Source: Ruminococcus sp.
Lineage (GTDB): Bacteria > Bacillota > Clostridia > Oscillospirales > Ruminococcaceae
Length of the DNA: 64,000 nucleotides
NCBI GenBank assembly: GCA_015066705.1
Contig: SVNV01000005.1
Location: 35,470-99,469, forward strand
Direction: 5' to 3'
How positions within the stretch are numbered: position 1 is the stretch's first letter; every line of letters starts with the position of its first letter. A model generated the notes under the pieces. It searched no databases, was not told the origin of the DNA, and worked only from the letters and a program-made list of their open reading frames with translations. The translations under genes were made by a program, and so were the position numbers. This document shows, piece after piece, positions 16,476-25,639 of this stretch.

Positions 16476-17216
16476 TTAGTTCACGCTTGCAATCTGTGAC
16501 GCAGACTTTGAATTAAGCTGGTCGATGATTGAAAGTGCTGTTGAGCACGCCTTAAAAGCTGCCTGTGTCTCAATAAGTCTTGTATATTCATCTGTCATGT
16601 CTACATTTGAACGTTCGTAAACGCCCTGTCTCACTACATAGTCCTCAGCAGGCACTACCTCATCAGTAAGGAAATAAGCGTTTTCAAACTTAATCATCTC
16701 TGCATTTTCAGCAGGCTTAGAAACAGCAAGTGTTCCTGCAAGGTTACCATTCATATCGTAGACATCGCCATTAAGGTCAACCTTAAAATCCGAGCCTCCG
16801 ATATAAATGTCGCCGTTTGTTCCCTGAACACGTCCGATTTCATCAAGAACAAGGTAGCCCTCGTCGTCAACGTTAAAGCAACCGTTTCTTGTGAGGAAGG
16901 TATTTTCACCGTCTCTCACGTTAAAGAATCCGTCACCACAGATTGCCAAATCAAAAGGGTTTCCCGATTCGTAGAGTGAGCTTTCGTCAAAAACTGTTTC
17001 AACCTCATCAACGGTAGCAATCTGGTCGGCAGTACCGATTCTCACATACTTTCCGTTTTCGAGACGGGTAACAAGCTCCTGTTCAAAAGTAGAAGTAATA
17101 ACTCTTTCTGCTCTGTAACCCGGTGTCTGAGAGTTAATGATATTGTTTCCGATAACATTAAGGTTTCTCTGCTGGACGAGCATTCCTGAGCCTACTGTAT
17201 AAAAGCCTCTGTTCAT
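16476..17216 (-). CDS. flgF: Flagellar rod/hook-basal body protein, FlgF-like
   Basis: 246 residues. It starts at ATG 17216, with AAAGGA upstream; the longer frame to 17282 would begin inside the sigma factor gene. The N-terminal SGMLVQQRNLNVIGNNIINSQTPGYRAERV and C-terminal SNVDMTDEYTRLIETQAAFKACSTALSIIDQ helices are the paired D0 segments of rod proteins; FDLAICGDGFFNVRDGENTFLTRNGCF is the D1 strand. It resembles FlhO/FlgF of Gram-positive bacteria. It is co-transcribed with fliA and the FlgG-like gene. Confidence 0.8.
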   Translation of the reverse strand: MNRGFYTVGSGMLVQQRNLNVIGNNIINSQTPGYRAERVITSTFEQELVTRLENGKYVRIGTADQIATVDEVETVFDESSLYESGNPFDLAICGDGFFNVRDGENTFLTRNGCFNVDDEGYLVLDEIGRVQGTNGDIYIGGSDFKVDLNGDVYDMNGNLAGTLAVSKPAENAEMIKFENAYFLTDEVVPAEDYVVRQGVYERSNVDMTDEYTRLIETQAAFKACSTALSIIDQLNSKSASQIASVN

Positions 17217-17238
17217 AAAAAGTTTCCTTTCTTGAAAT

Positions 17239-18024
17239 TTAGCCGTAAACGTACTTTTCCATAGCAGTTTTAAGCTTAGCAACTGCCTTTGCGTTTATCT
17301 GTGACACTCTCTGCACCGATATTTCGAGGACATCGGCGATATCCGAAAGCATCAGATTTTCGTAATAATAGAGGGTAACGACTGTTTTTTCTCTTTCGGT
17401 CAGACCGTCGATAGCCTCTTTTAACACCTGACGCATTTCCTGTTTTATCAGGCGTTTTTCAGGTGAAAAGTCCTCATTGGTATCGCTCTCAAGTGAGCTA
17501 CCCATCTGGGACATATTCTGAATAAGTTCTTCAAAGGAGAAAACAACTGAATTATTTATCTCATTTGAGCAAGCCGAAAGCTTTTCTATCGGGATAGCCA
17601 TATAGTCGGATAATTCCTCCATAGTAGGCTCTCTCATCAGCTTATTTGAAAGCTCCATCTGAGCTTCGGCAATACGCTTTGACATTTCTCTTACACGTCT
17701 CGGAATCCAGTCCTGTTTTCTTACCAGGTCGATAATCCCGCCTCTTACACGCATAAAAGCATAATACTCAAACTTGATTCCCTTATCTGCATCAAACTTA
17801 TCGATACAGTCAATCAGCGTAACAATACCCTGATTTATCATATCATCAACCTGAGCATAGCCCTGAGAAATCCCTCTGAGCTGATATGCGACTGTCTGTG
17901 GGATATAGCTGAAATTCAGCACTATCTGGTTTCTCGCGCCGATATCCCCGGTAGTCTTATACTTTTCAAAAAGGCTCAAAAATTCTTCTTCCGTCAGTTT
18001 TTTCTGTTCTGATGACAAGTTCAT
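17239..18024 (-). CDS. fliA: Flagellar sigma factor FliA/SigD (sigma-28)
   Basis: 261 residues. Region 2 (about 20-95, with DDMINQGIVTLIDCIDKFD and FEYYAFMRVRGGIIDLVRKQDW) includes the 2.4 helix; the IPRRVR stretch typical of FliA/WhiG follows. Region 3 (about 110-160) and a region 4 helix-turn-helix (LSDIADVLEISVQRVSQI) near the C-terminus complete it. It would direct late genes such as the flagellin gene in this window, whose promoter carries a matching CCGAT core. Start is ATG 18024 with GGAGG. An anti-sigma factor gene (flgM) is not visible here. Confidence 0.95.
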   Translation of the reverse strand: MNLSSEQKKLTEEEFLSLFEKYKTTGDIGARNQIVLNFSYIPQTVAYQLRGISQGYAQVDDMINQGIVTLIDCIDKFDADKGIKFEYYAFMRVRGGIIDLVRKQDWIPRRVREMSKRIAEAQMELSNKLMREPTMEELSDYMAIPIEKLSACSNEINNSVVFSFEELIQNMSQMGSSLESDTNEDFSPEKRLIKQEMRQVLKEAIDGLTEREKTVVTLYYYENLMLSDIADVLEISVQRVSQINAKAVAKLKTAMEKYVYG

Positions 18025-18051
18025 TTTATCGCCTCCTTCAATTCATTAGTT

Positions 18052-20118
18052 TTAGATAGAAATATTACCCAGTGCCTGAATCTGTACTGCGTTATCAACC
18101 TCGCTGAACGAAAGTACAGCTACATTAGGGTAGAACTGGTCAACCAGCTTCTTGAAATAAATTCTTACCACCGGCGAAGTAATAACTATAAGGTCGTTTA
18201 CCAAATCTCTTATCTTATCAAGCTCAGCCGTTGTAGAAGTAATAATCTTCTGAATAGTCTGCTGGTCGAGAGCAAGGTAAGAACCGCTGTCAACCTTCTT
18301 GACAGACTGCATAATCGAGTTTTCAATATTAGCGTCAAGGGTAACAACCTTCATCTGTCCTGCCTCTGAGAACTTATGAGAAATTGTTCGTTTAAGTGCC
18401 TGTCTTACATATTCGGTAAGCATATCGATATCCTTGATTTTTGTTGCATAGTCTGCAAGTGTTTCCAGAATAGTTTCCATATCCCTGATAGGAACCTTTT
18501 CTTCAAGCAGCTTACACATAACCTTCTGCAGGTCGCTTACCGGAACGATTGCCGGAACGATATCCTTAACGATTGTTTCGTTACTCTTCTTAAGGTTTTC
18601 AAGCATATTATTAACTTCCTGTCTGTTAAGAAGCTCGTGTGCATGAGCCTTGATGATTTCTGACAGGTGGGTAATAATAACCGAGGTCGGGTCGATAAGT
18701 GTATAGCCGATAAGCTCTGCCTTGACCTTTTTATCTTCAGAAATCCACTTAGCCTTGATTCCGAATGCAGGCTCAATGGTTTCGATTCCGTCGATAATAT
18801 CCTCTTCCTCGCTTGGTGCAAGTGCAAGGTAGTGGTCGATAAGCACGTCGCCCGTAGCAACCTGCTCGCCCTTGATATAGATTACATACTGATTCGGGTT
18901 GATTCCGCCGCTATCCTTAAGCTGTACAGGCGGGATAACAAGTCCCATATCAAGAGCGTACTGTTTTCTGAACATTACTACTCTGTCAAGGAAGCTTCCT
19001 CCGCTTGCCTCGTCAACAAGAGGAATAAGGCTATAACCGAATTCAATCTTAATCTGTTCAACATTAAGAAGACCATAGAGGTTATCAATATTTCTGTAAA
19101 AGCTTGCCTCACTCTGGATTTCCTCAGTAGGAGCAAGCTCCTCAGCCATTTCCTGAGCCTGAAGTCTTCTCTGCTGTCTTGTAAGAACAACGCTCATAGT
19201 AATAAGTATAGCCGAAAAGATAATAACCTGAACAGGCGGGAAACCTATAACTATTGTACAAAGAAGCACACAACCCGAAATAAGAAGAACTCTCGGCTGT
19301 GACAAGAACTGTTTTCCGATATCGGCATTTACATTAGCCTCAGAAGCACTTCTTGTAACCATAAGACCTGAAGAAACAGAAACCATAAGTGCTGGAATCT
19401 GTGACATCAGACCGTCGCCTACTGTTGAACGTGCATATGTATCAAAAACCGTTCCGATATCAGAACCGCCTACAACCATTCCGATAATAATACCGCCCAC
19501 AAGGTTTATAAGGGTTGTAACGATAGACATTATCGAGTCGCCCTTTACAAACTTGGAAGCACCGTCCATTGAGCCGAAAAAGTCAGCTTCTCTCTGGATT
19601 TTAGCACGTCTTATTCTTGCTTCCTTTTCGTCGATAAGGCCTGCGCTGAGGTCAGCGTCGATAGCCATCTGTTTACCGGGCATAGCGTCAAGGGTAAATC
19701 TTGCTGAAACTTCAGCTACTCTTTCCGAGCCCTTTGTAATAACAAGCATCTGAACAAGAACTATAATAAGAAAGATTATAAGACCTACAACTACTTCATC
19801 GCCGATTACAAAGTTTCCGAAAGCCTTAATCATTTCTCCTGCGTAGCCCGAATCATTTGTGAGAATTGCTCGGGTTGAGGAAATATTAAGTCCCAGTCGG
19901 AAAATTGTCAGCACAAGGAGAAGTGTCGGGAAGATTGAAAACTCCAGCGTTTCCTTGATATATAAAGTTGTAAGCAAAACTATAAGTGAAATTCCAATCT
20001 GGACGATAAACATAAAGTCAAGTATTACCGTCGGCAGCGGAACAATGATAAGAAATACAATAAGCACTACAAACAGTGCAACAGTATTACTTAACAACCT
20101 TTTAATTCTGTTAATCAA
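18052..20118 (-). CDS. flhA: Flagellar export gate protein FlhA
   Basis: 688 residues, the usual FlhA length. Eight membrane helices in the first 300 residues include the FHIPEP-type region (VGLIIFLIIVLVQMLVITKGSERVAEVSARFTLDAMPGKQMAIDADL). The large cytoplasmic domain (about 330-688) forms the nonameric ring that docks export substrates. Start is TTG 20118, one base after the flhB stop (TAG A TTG), so translation is coupled to flhB. Normally flhF and flhG follow flhA in Firmicutes; here fliA follows directly. Confidence 0.96.
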   Translation of the reverse strand: MINRIKRLLSNTVALFVVLIVFLIIVPLPTVILDFMFIVQIGISLIVLLTTLYIKETLEFSIFPTLLLVLTIFRLGLNISSTRAILTNDSGYAGEMIKAFGNFVIGDEVVVGLIIFLIIVLVQMLVITKGSERVAEVSARFTLDAMPGKQMAIDADLSAGLIDEKEARIRRAKIQREADFFGSMDGASKFVKGDSIMSIVTTLINLVGGIIIGMVVGGSDIGTVFDTYARSTVGDGLMSQIPALMVSVSSGLMVTRSASEANVNADIGKQFLSQPRVLLISGCVLLCTIVIGFPPVQVIIFSAILITMSVVLTRQQRRLQAQEMAEELAPTEEIQSEASFYRNIDNLYGLLNVEQIKIEFGYSLIPLVDEASGGSFLDRVVMFRKQYALDMGLVIPPVQLKDSGGINPNQYVIYIKGEQVATGDVLIDHYLALAPSEEEDIIDGIETIEPAFGIKAKWISEDKKVKAELIGYTLIDPTSVIITHLSEIIKAHAHELLNRQEVNNMLENLKKSNETIVKDIVPAIVPVSDLQKVMCKLLEEKVPIRDMETILETLADYATKIKDIDMLTEYVRQALKRTISHKFSEAGQMKVVTLDANIENSIMQSVKKVDSGSYLALDQQTIQKIITSTTAELDKIRDLVNDLIVITSPVVRIYFKKLVDQFYPNVAVLSFSEVDNAVQIQALGNISI

Positions 20119-20119
20119 T

Positions 20120-21190
20120 CTACTTCAGTTCCTTTTCTCTTAATCTGTAAAGTACTGCAAGCACTTCAGCAACAGCCTGATAGAATTCAGCAGGAATTTC
20201 CCTGTCGATATCAACCTGTGCATACAAAGCTCTTGCAAGTGGTCTGTTTTCCGTAATCATTACGCCGTGATTCTGTCCGATTTCGATAATCTTCAGCGCA
20301 AGGCTGTCTGCGCCCTTTGCAACAACAACCGGTGCTCTTGATTTTTCGCTGTCGTATTTGAGTGCTACTGCGTAATGAGTAGGGTTTCTGATAATAACGT
20401 CAGCTTCAGGCACAGCCTGCATCATTCTACGTCTTGACATAGCCTGCTGACGCTGTTTGATTTTACTCTTAATCTGAGGGTCACCTTCGGTCATCTTATA
20501 CTCTTCCTTAACTTCCTGCTTGGTCATACGAAGATTCTTTTCGTAGTCCCATCTCTGATACAGAAAATCGAAAAAAGCCAGTGCCACGAAGGCGATTGCA
20601 ACACTTGTGATGATATCCATACACATTTCAGCGGTAGCCGCAGCCCCCTGAAGAATTGTCATATCCATCATCTGTGCAATAGTATTTATACAATCTCCCA
20701 CGGTGTTATAAATAACAACAAAGAGAATTGTAATTTTAATAATTGATTTCAGAAGCTCGATAACTCCCTTGAGCGAAAACATTTTTTTGAATCCGCTTAT
20801 AGGGTTAAGTCTTGAAAACTTAGGTTTAAGGCTTTTGAAATTCACAAGACCTCTTGTCTGAACGATAGTAGCGATAATTGCCACAAGGCTACACACAAGA
20901 AGTATCGGTATACAACCCAGAGCCACCGATTTTATTCCCGAAATAAGAAAAACCGTCATATCCTCCTGAGTTATGGTTGTTTTTGTTTTTACAAGCTCAA
21001 AAAACTCTGTAAGCGAGTCTATCGCCGCATTCTGAGTTAAAGGATAGAGCAATTTGAATCCAAAGAACACCGCCAGAAGCGTCGCCGCAATAACAACTTC
21101 CTTGCTTTGAAAGACGTTACCTTCTTTTCGTTCGTCACGCCGCTTTTTGGGGGTGGCCTTTTCGGTCTTTTCACCTGCTGAATCCGCCAT
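20120..21190 (-). CDS. flhB: Flagellar export protein FlhB
   Basis: 356 residues. It has four N-terminal membrane helices (about 30-210), a linker and a cytoplasmic domain. The autocleavage motif NPTH is intact in VIIRNPTHYAVALKYDSEK (near residue 270), so it can switch export from hook to filament substrates. The N-terminus is basic and hydrophilic (KTEKATPKKRRDER). ATG 21190 has AAAGGGGG upstream. A separate copy of only its C-terminal domain lies at 13052-13360. Confidence 0.97.
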   Translation of the reverse strand: MADSAGEKTEKATPKKRRDERKEGNVFQSKEVVIAATLLAVFFGFKLLYPLTQNAAIDSLTEFFELVKTKTTITQEDMTVFLISGIKSVALGCIPILLVCSLVAIIATIVQTRGLVNFKSLKPKFSRLNPISGFKKMFSLKGVIELLKSIIKITILFVVIYNTVGDCINTIAQMMDMTILQGAAATAEMCMDIITSVAIAFVALAFFDFLYQRWDYEKNLRMTKQEVKEEYKMTEGDPQIKSKIKQRQQAMSRRRMMQAVPEADVIIRNPTHYAVALKYDSEKSRAPVVVAKGADSLALKIIEIGQNHGVMITENRPLARALYAQVDIDREIPAEFYQAVAEVLAVLYRLREKELK

Positions 21191-21225
21191 CGCTCATACC
21201 CCCTTTGTGCGGTTAAAATACTGCT

Positions 21226-22005
21226 CTAATTAACCAGAGCCAGCAACATTTTGCCCATAGAATTAAACATATCTACAATATAGTTATCAATAAATTTGGT
21301 AATCGGAATTGTAAGTGCCACAAGGGCAATAATACCCAGAAGGATTTTCCCCTGCATATGGATTACAAAAACGTGGATTTGCGGAATAAGCTTCATCAGG
21401 ATACCCATACTCAGTTCAAGTATAAACTCCGCCGCAACAAAAGGCAGTGCAAGTCTCAGCGCAAGAATGAATATTGTTGAAAACAGTGTAAACACGAAGC
21501 CTGCCGCATTATCAAGAGAAATTCCGCCTGCTCCCGGTGGTATCAGCTGAAATGACCCTACCGCAACGTTTATGAGTTCCAGATGACAGTTTGTAGCGAA
21601 AAAGTACAGCATAAAAAGGATATTCATAATATTACCCGTAATAGCTGTCTGGATATGAGTCTGTGGGTCCATCATTTTTGCCATAGACATACCAAACTGA
21701 GTATCCATTATATCCGCCGCAAACATCAGCATATAGTAATAAATATTGAAAACAAATGTAAGTGCAAAGCCTACAAGAAATTCTCTTCCAAGTCCCAGTC
21801 CCACTTCAACAAAGCTGTTATCCGCGCTTCCCATAGGCACAATCGGTGCAATTATAATTGTTGCAAAAAGCACCAGCGATGCCTTGACCGCAGCAGGGAT
21901 ATTAGCTCTTGAAAAAACCGGATTCAGAAGAAGTATTGCCGCAAGCCTTGCAAAAACGTACATAAAGACATGTACATTTTCTAAAATTATTTCAAAAGCC
22001 GCCAC
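21226..22005 (-). CDS. fliR: Flagellar export protein FliR
   Basis: 259 residues with about six membrane helices; FARLAAILLLNPVFSRANIPAAVKASL and GLGREFLVGFALTFVFN are family hallmarks. FliR forms the export gate core with FliP and FliQ. The start is GTG 22005 with GAGG 8 bases upstream. The gene follows fliQ by 10 bases. Confidence 0.95.
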   Translation of the reverse strand: MAAFEIILENVHVFMYVFARLAAILLLNPVFSRANIPAAVKASLVLFATIIIAPIVPMGSADNSFVEVGLGLGREFLVGFALTFVFNIYYYMLMFAADIMDTQFGMSMAKMMDPQTHIQTAITGNIMNILFMLYFFATNCHLELINVAVGSFQLIPPGAGGISLDNAAGFVFTLFSTIFILALRLALPFVAAEFILELSMGILMKLIPQIHVFVIHMQGKILLGIIALVALTIPITKFIDNYIVDMFNSMGKMLLALVN

Positions 22006-22015
22006 TTTCTTTTCC

Positions 22016-22279
22016 TCACAGGTTCATTATCCGTTTGAATATCATCTCGAAAAACTCGTTGAGATTTGTTATCATCCACGAGCCACAAATGAGAAGAATT
22101 ATCGCAATGATTAACAGCTTTGGCACAAAAGTCAGCGTCTGCTCATGAATCTGGGTTGCCGCCTGAAATATCGCAACCACAAGACCTATTAGAATACTTG
22201 CGATAAGTATCGGTCCTGCCAGTTTAAGGGAGAGCACAAGTGCCTCGTGAAATATATTAATTACGTCTCCCGCACTCAC
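22016..22279 (-). CDS. fliQ: Flagellar export protein FliQ
   Basis: 87 residues, two membrane helices with the conserved GLVVAIFQAATQIHEQTLTFVPKLL segment between them. Length is typical (about 89). Four FliQ copies surround the FliP5-FliR1 gate. Start GTG 22279 with GGAGG 8 bases upstream. Confidence 0.96.
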   Translation of the reverse strand: MSAGDVINIFHEALVLSLKLAGPILIASILIGLVVAIFQAATQIHEQTLTFVPKLLIIAIILLICGSWMITNLNEFFEMIFKRIMNL

Positions 22280-22310
22280 GACGTCAGCCTCCTTTTCTTA
22301 AAACTTAAAA

Positions 22311-23105
22311 TCACCTGAATCCCGCTATCAACGCTTCGATAAGCAGTCCCCAACCGTCTACCACAACAAACAGCATCAGCTTGAACGGCAGTGCTATTGT
22401 TGTCGGCGGAAGCATTACCATACCCATTGACATAAGGGTTGACGAAACGATAATATCAATTATCAGGAATGGTATGTAGAGTAAAAATCCAATCATAAAC
22501 GCTCTTTTGAGTTCGCTTGTAATAAACGACGGGATAATTACAATCATACTGAGTTCTTTGAGGTCCTCCTGAGATTCGATTGTTGAAACGTCAACAATAT
22601 CCTCGGATTCTGCCAGCGACAAGAACAAATCAAGGTCCTCCTCGTAAACCTGTCTGAGCATAAACTCTTTCAGCGGAACACCTGCTTGTTTTATTGCCTC
22701 AGTCTGTGTAATTTCGCCTTTTTTCAGTGGCTTGTAGGCTGTCTCGTTGATTTCGCCAAAAACCGGCCACATAATAAATATTGTCATAAAAAGCGAAAGT
22801 CCCACTATAACCTGATTAGGCGGTGAAGACTGAGTTCCGATAGCACTCCTCAAAAACGAGAAGGAAATTATAAGTCTTGTAAAGGAGGTCATAACAAGAA
22901 GAAGGGAAGGCAGCAATGCAAGCATTGCGAGCAGGAAGAGCAAATCAAGTGCACTTGTTCCTGCGTCTGCCTCACCCGAGTCAAGACCCACCTGAATTGA
23001 TGCAGCATCTGCTGTAATTACAGAGACACTGATAAGCAAAGTACAGAGAATTATCCCCACAACAAGCTGAAGAATATTCTTTTTTACATTAGCTTTCTTC
23101 TGCAT
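22311..23105 (-). CDS. fliP: Flagellar export protein FliP
   Basis: 264 residues. A cleavable N-terminal hydrophobic signal (up to about residue 35) and four more membrane segments are seen; signature stretches are TSFTRLIISFSFLR and ATIALP-like MLPPTTIALPFKLMLFVVVDGW. It is the pentameric gate of the export channel. Start ATG 23105 overlaps the fliO-like gene by 17 bases and has GGAGG upstream, indicating coupled translation. Confidence 0.96.
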   Translation of the reverse strand: MQKKANVKKNILQLVVGIILCTLLISVSVITADAASIQVGLDSGEADAGTSALDLLFLLAMLALLPSLLLVMTSFTRLIISFSFLRSAIGTQSSPPNQVIVGLSLFMTIFIMWPVFGEINETAYKPLKKGEITQTEAIKQAGVPLKEFMLRQVYEEDLDLFLSLAESEDIVDVSTIESQEDLKELSMIVIIPSFITSELKRAFMIGFLLYIPFLIIDIIVSSTLMSMGMVMLPPTTIALPFKLMLFVVVDGWGLLIEALIAGFR

Positions 23106-23481
23106 TATAGGTTTCCTCCGTCTGATTTTTCTTGCCTAATTTTTCTTTGGTAACCCTTCTGAGAGCGTCGGAAAAGCTCATTGTTTCCGACGTCATCTCA
23201 TCAGGAATATCTTTTATCATTTCCTCATCCAGTTCTGTAATAAGTGAAATATTCTGAGGTGTTGCACCCAGAAGCAGGCATTTCCCTGCTGATTTCACTA
23301 TCATAAGCTGTCTGTCAGGACCTATCGCAACAGTTTCAATAACTGTCAGGTTTTTAAACTGTTTACCCTTTACGATATATCTTTTTCCGATGAATTTGGT
23401 TGTGACATATGCGAGATACAAAATCGCAACAAACATCACAAGCACAGCTATCACCATAAGAACGCTTTTAATAAGTTCCAT
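23089..23481 (-). CDS. fliO: FliO/FliZ-type flagellar export chaperone
   Basis: 130 residues: one N-terminal membrane helix (about 8-30) followed by a small cytoplasmic domain with VIETVAIGPDRQLMIVKSAGKCLLLGATPQNISLI, the FliO/FliZ family core. FliO assists assembly of the FliP ring. Position between fliY and fliP is as in other Clostridia. Sequence conservation in this family is low, but context is decisive. Confidence 0.88.
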   Translation of the reverse strand: MELIKSVLMVIAVLVMFVAILYLAYVTTKFIGKRYIVKGKQFKNLTVIETVAIGPDRQLMIVKSAGKCLLLGATPQNISLITELDEEMIKDIPDEMTSETMSFSDALRRVTKEKLGKKNQTEETYNAEES

Positions 23482-23484
23482 TTT

Positions 23485-24585
23485 TTAATTTTCCTTTTCG
23501 CCCACTTCTCTGTTTACAAGTTCAGTAATTCTCACACCGAAGTTATCATCAATTACCACAACGTCGCCTCTTGCAATAAGCTGTCCGTTTACGATAATAT
23601 CAACCGGTGCTCCTGCCTGCTTATCAATCGGAATAACTGTTCCCTGAGTAAATGCAAGGATTTCCTTCATCTTTCTCTTGGTCTTTCCGATTTCAACAGA
23701 AACGTTAAGTGGAACGTCCATAAGGAGGTCCATATTACCGTTTGTGAGAGGAGCCATCATTCCGTTATTTATCGGGTTATCGTTAAAATCAGGGAATTTT
23801 GAAGCCTTCACATTAACCGGTGCGTTAGAAAATCTACCCGGCTTCATCTGCTGCTGTGGGTAGCCCTGAGGTGGCATCTGCTGTGGATATCCCTGAGGTG
23901 CCATCTGCTGCTGTGGGTAGCCCTGCTGAGGAGCCTGCTGCATAGGTGGCTGCTGGTAATTCATCTGTGGAGCCGCCTCATTGACAGGCTGTTTGATACC
24001 CTGTCGATTTCCGTCGCTGAGGTCAGAAATACAGTTTGAAAATTCCTCATCAAAGACATACACAAACTTACCCTTGAGCATACTTCCGAAGCTGAACTGG
24101 AAGCTATCAGAAATTACATAGTCAACCACTGAGCATTCAAGCTCTGTTGCAATAGTCTCAGAGTTTTCAAACATACTGATATCTGAAATTCTGATATTTA
24201 TCTGTGCTCCGAAAAACTCTGAAAGCTTCAGAGCGAACTCGTTACACATCTGGTTGATAATTTCCTTGAGCATTCCCATTGAAAGCTCGTCGAAGTCTCC
24301 GCTTGCGTTTTCATCATTCATAAGAATACTGAGAATAACGCTGAGGTCTATCTGTCTATAAACCATTATACTTCTTCCGCTGATAGCTCCGCTATATTCA
24401 ACCACCACATACATAGCAGGCTTAAGCGAAGCAAAATCAACGTCTTTTATCTGTTTTTCAAGTGCTTCTCCGCAGGTAAGGTCAATCGAACTGCCGAGAA
24501 TAGTTGCAAGAGTATCGGTAGCTGCTCCCACACCTACTTTTAAAATTTCGGTGATGCTGTCACCGTTATAGCCATTAAGTCCCAT
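23485..24585 (-). CDS. fliY: Flagellar motor switch protein FliY/FliN
   Basis: 366 residues. A CheC-like N-terminal domain (about 1-190), a Pro/Gln-rich linker with repeated GYPQQ units (about 205-255) and a C-terminal FliN/SpoA domain (about 285-366: LLMDVPLNVSVEIGKTKRKMKEILAFTQGTVI...DIIVNGQLIARGDVVVIDDNFGVRI). FliY forms the lower C-ring. The two CheC-like active-site motifs are imperfect (DSITEILK; GMLKEIIN), so CheY-P phosphatase activity is uncertain. cheY, which follows fliY in Bacillus, is absent here. Confidence 0.92.
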   Translation of the reverse strand: MGLNGYNGDSITEILKVGVGAATDTLATILGSSIDLTCGEALEKQIKDVDFASLKPAMYVVVEYSGAISGRSIMVYRQIDLSVILSILMNDENASGDFDELSMGMLKEIINQMCNEFALKLSEFFGAQINIRISDISMFENSETIATELECSVVDYVISDSFQFSFGSMLKGKFVYVFDEEFSNCISDLSDGNRQGIKQPVNEAAPQMNYQQPPMQQAPQQGYPQQQMAPQGYPQQMPPQGYPQQQMKPGRFSNAPVNVKASKFPDFNDNPINNGMMAPLTNGNMDLLMDVPLNVSVEIGKTKRKMKEILAFTQGTVIPIDKQAGAPVDIIVNGQLIARGDVVVIDDNFGVRITELVNREVGEKEN

Positions 24586-24612
24586 TTTTATTTGTCCTTC
24601 CTTTTCTGCGAA

Positions 24613-25614
24613 TTAATTTACACTTTGTGTTTCAGGTTGCTCAGCTATGCTACAAAGCTTGACTGCCTTTTTGATATTTGACTGACCCAGCTTTGCATTA
24701 AACCAAGGAACCTCGTCCACAAGAATTTTAATATCGTCTGTAATCTTTACGTCAAGTGGAATAACATCATCCACCTGTAAAGAAAGTAAATCGCTCATTC
24801 CAAGCTCAAAATCACAAAGCACCGCTTTAAGTTCAAGCTCGGTATCGCTCAGTGCGTCATAGATATGCTGTTTTCTTGCCTTATCTCTTTCCACGTCAAC
24901 TCTCTGCACGATTTTAACCTTATTCTTGGTATCGATATGTGCAAGTATTTCATCAAGAAACAGTGACGGAATACAGATACTCATCTTATCGGCAATATGT
25001 CCAAGCTTAACCTCAACCGATATTACGATTACCGAATCATTAGGTGACATAATCTGAATCATCTTAGGGTTTGTTTCTGATTCTTCTACTGTCAGCTTAA
25101 CCTCGCCTATACTCTTCCACGCAACTTCAAGCATTCCGCAGAATTTTGAAACAAGATTTTCGATAATTGAACATTCGATATCGGTGTGTGCTCTGTTTAT
25201 TTCAACAGCCTGACCGGTACCGCCGAGAAGCACATCTATAAGAAAATATCCTATTGTTGACGGCACATGAAAAAGTGCTGTTGTTTCTCGTCCGTCGTTT
25301 TCCTCCGAATTGAAGGTTACATATCCCACAAAAGTCTTACTCGGAAGGGTTTCTATATATTCTCCGTAACGCACTTCCTCAATAGATGAGCCTGATGACT
25401 CACAGATAATTCTGAGCATACCCGAAAGGTTTGCAACCAAATCACGGGTAAAGTTATCTGCAACTGTATTCAGAGTCCTGAGATGTTCTTTTGTAAACTT
25501 CTTAGGAGTTCTGAAGTCATATACTTTCATATTGTGGAATGCATTTTTTGCAGGAACATCTGCAGCACCGTGTCTGCCGTGTTTCCCTCTGGCTGTATTT
25601 TCAGATAAAGCCAT
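24613..25614 (-). CDS. fliM: Flagellar motor switch protein FliM
   Basis: 333 residues. A CheC-like middle domain (about 45-235) and a C-terminal SpoA/FliN-like domain (about 250-325). The PKKFTKEHLRTLNTVADNFTRDLVANLSG stretch is the family signature. The N-terminal tail that normally carries the CheY-P-binding LSQxEIDxLL motif is replaced by a basic/His-rich stretch (ENTARGKHGRHGAADV) in which I see no such motif. This, with the missing cheY, could mean a different way of switching. Spacing 27 bases from fliY. Confidence 0.93.
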   Translation of the reverse strand: MALSENTARGKHGRHGAADVPAKNAFHNMKVYDFRTPKKFTKEHLRTLNTVADNFTRDLVANLSGMLRIICESSGSSIEEVRYGEYIETLPSKTFVGYVTFNSEENDGRETTALFHVPSTIGYFLIDVLLGGTGQAVEINRAHTDIECSIIENLVSKFCGMLEVAWKSIGEVKLTVEESETNPKMIQIMSPNDSVIVISVEVKLGHIADKMSICIPSLFLDEILAHIDTKNKVKIVQRVDVERDKARKQHIYDALSDTELELKAVLCDFELGMSDLLSLQVDDVIPLDVKITDDIKILVDEVPWFNAKLGQSNIKKAVKLCSIAEQPETQSVN

Positions 25615-25639
25615 TTTTTAAAATCCTTCCTTTCGCACA

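Noticed and set aside
18667..19302. 211-residue plus-strand frame inside flhA
   Set aside because: Overlaps a well-conserved gene on the other strand, with no start signal or recognisable domain.
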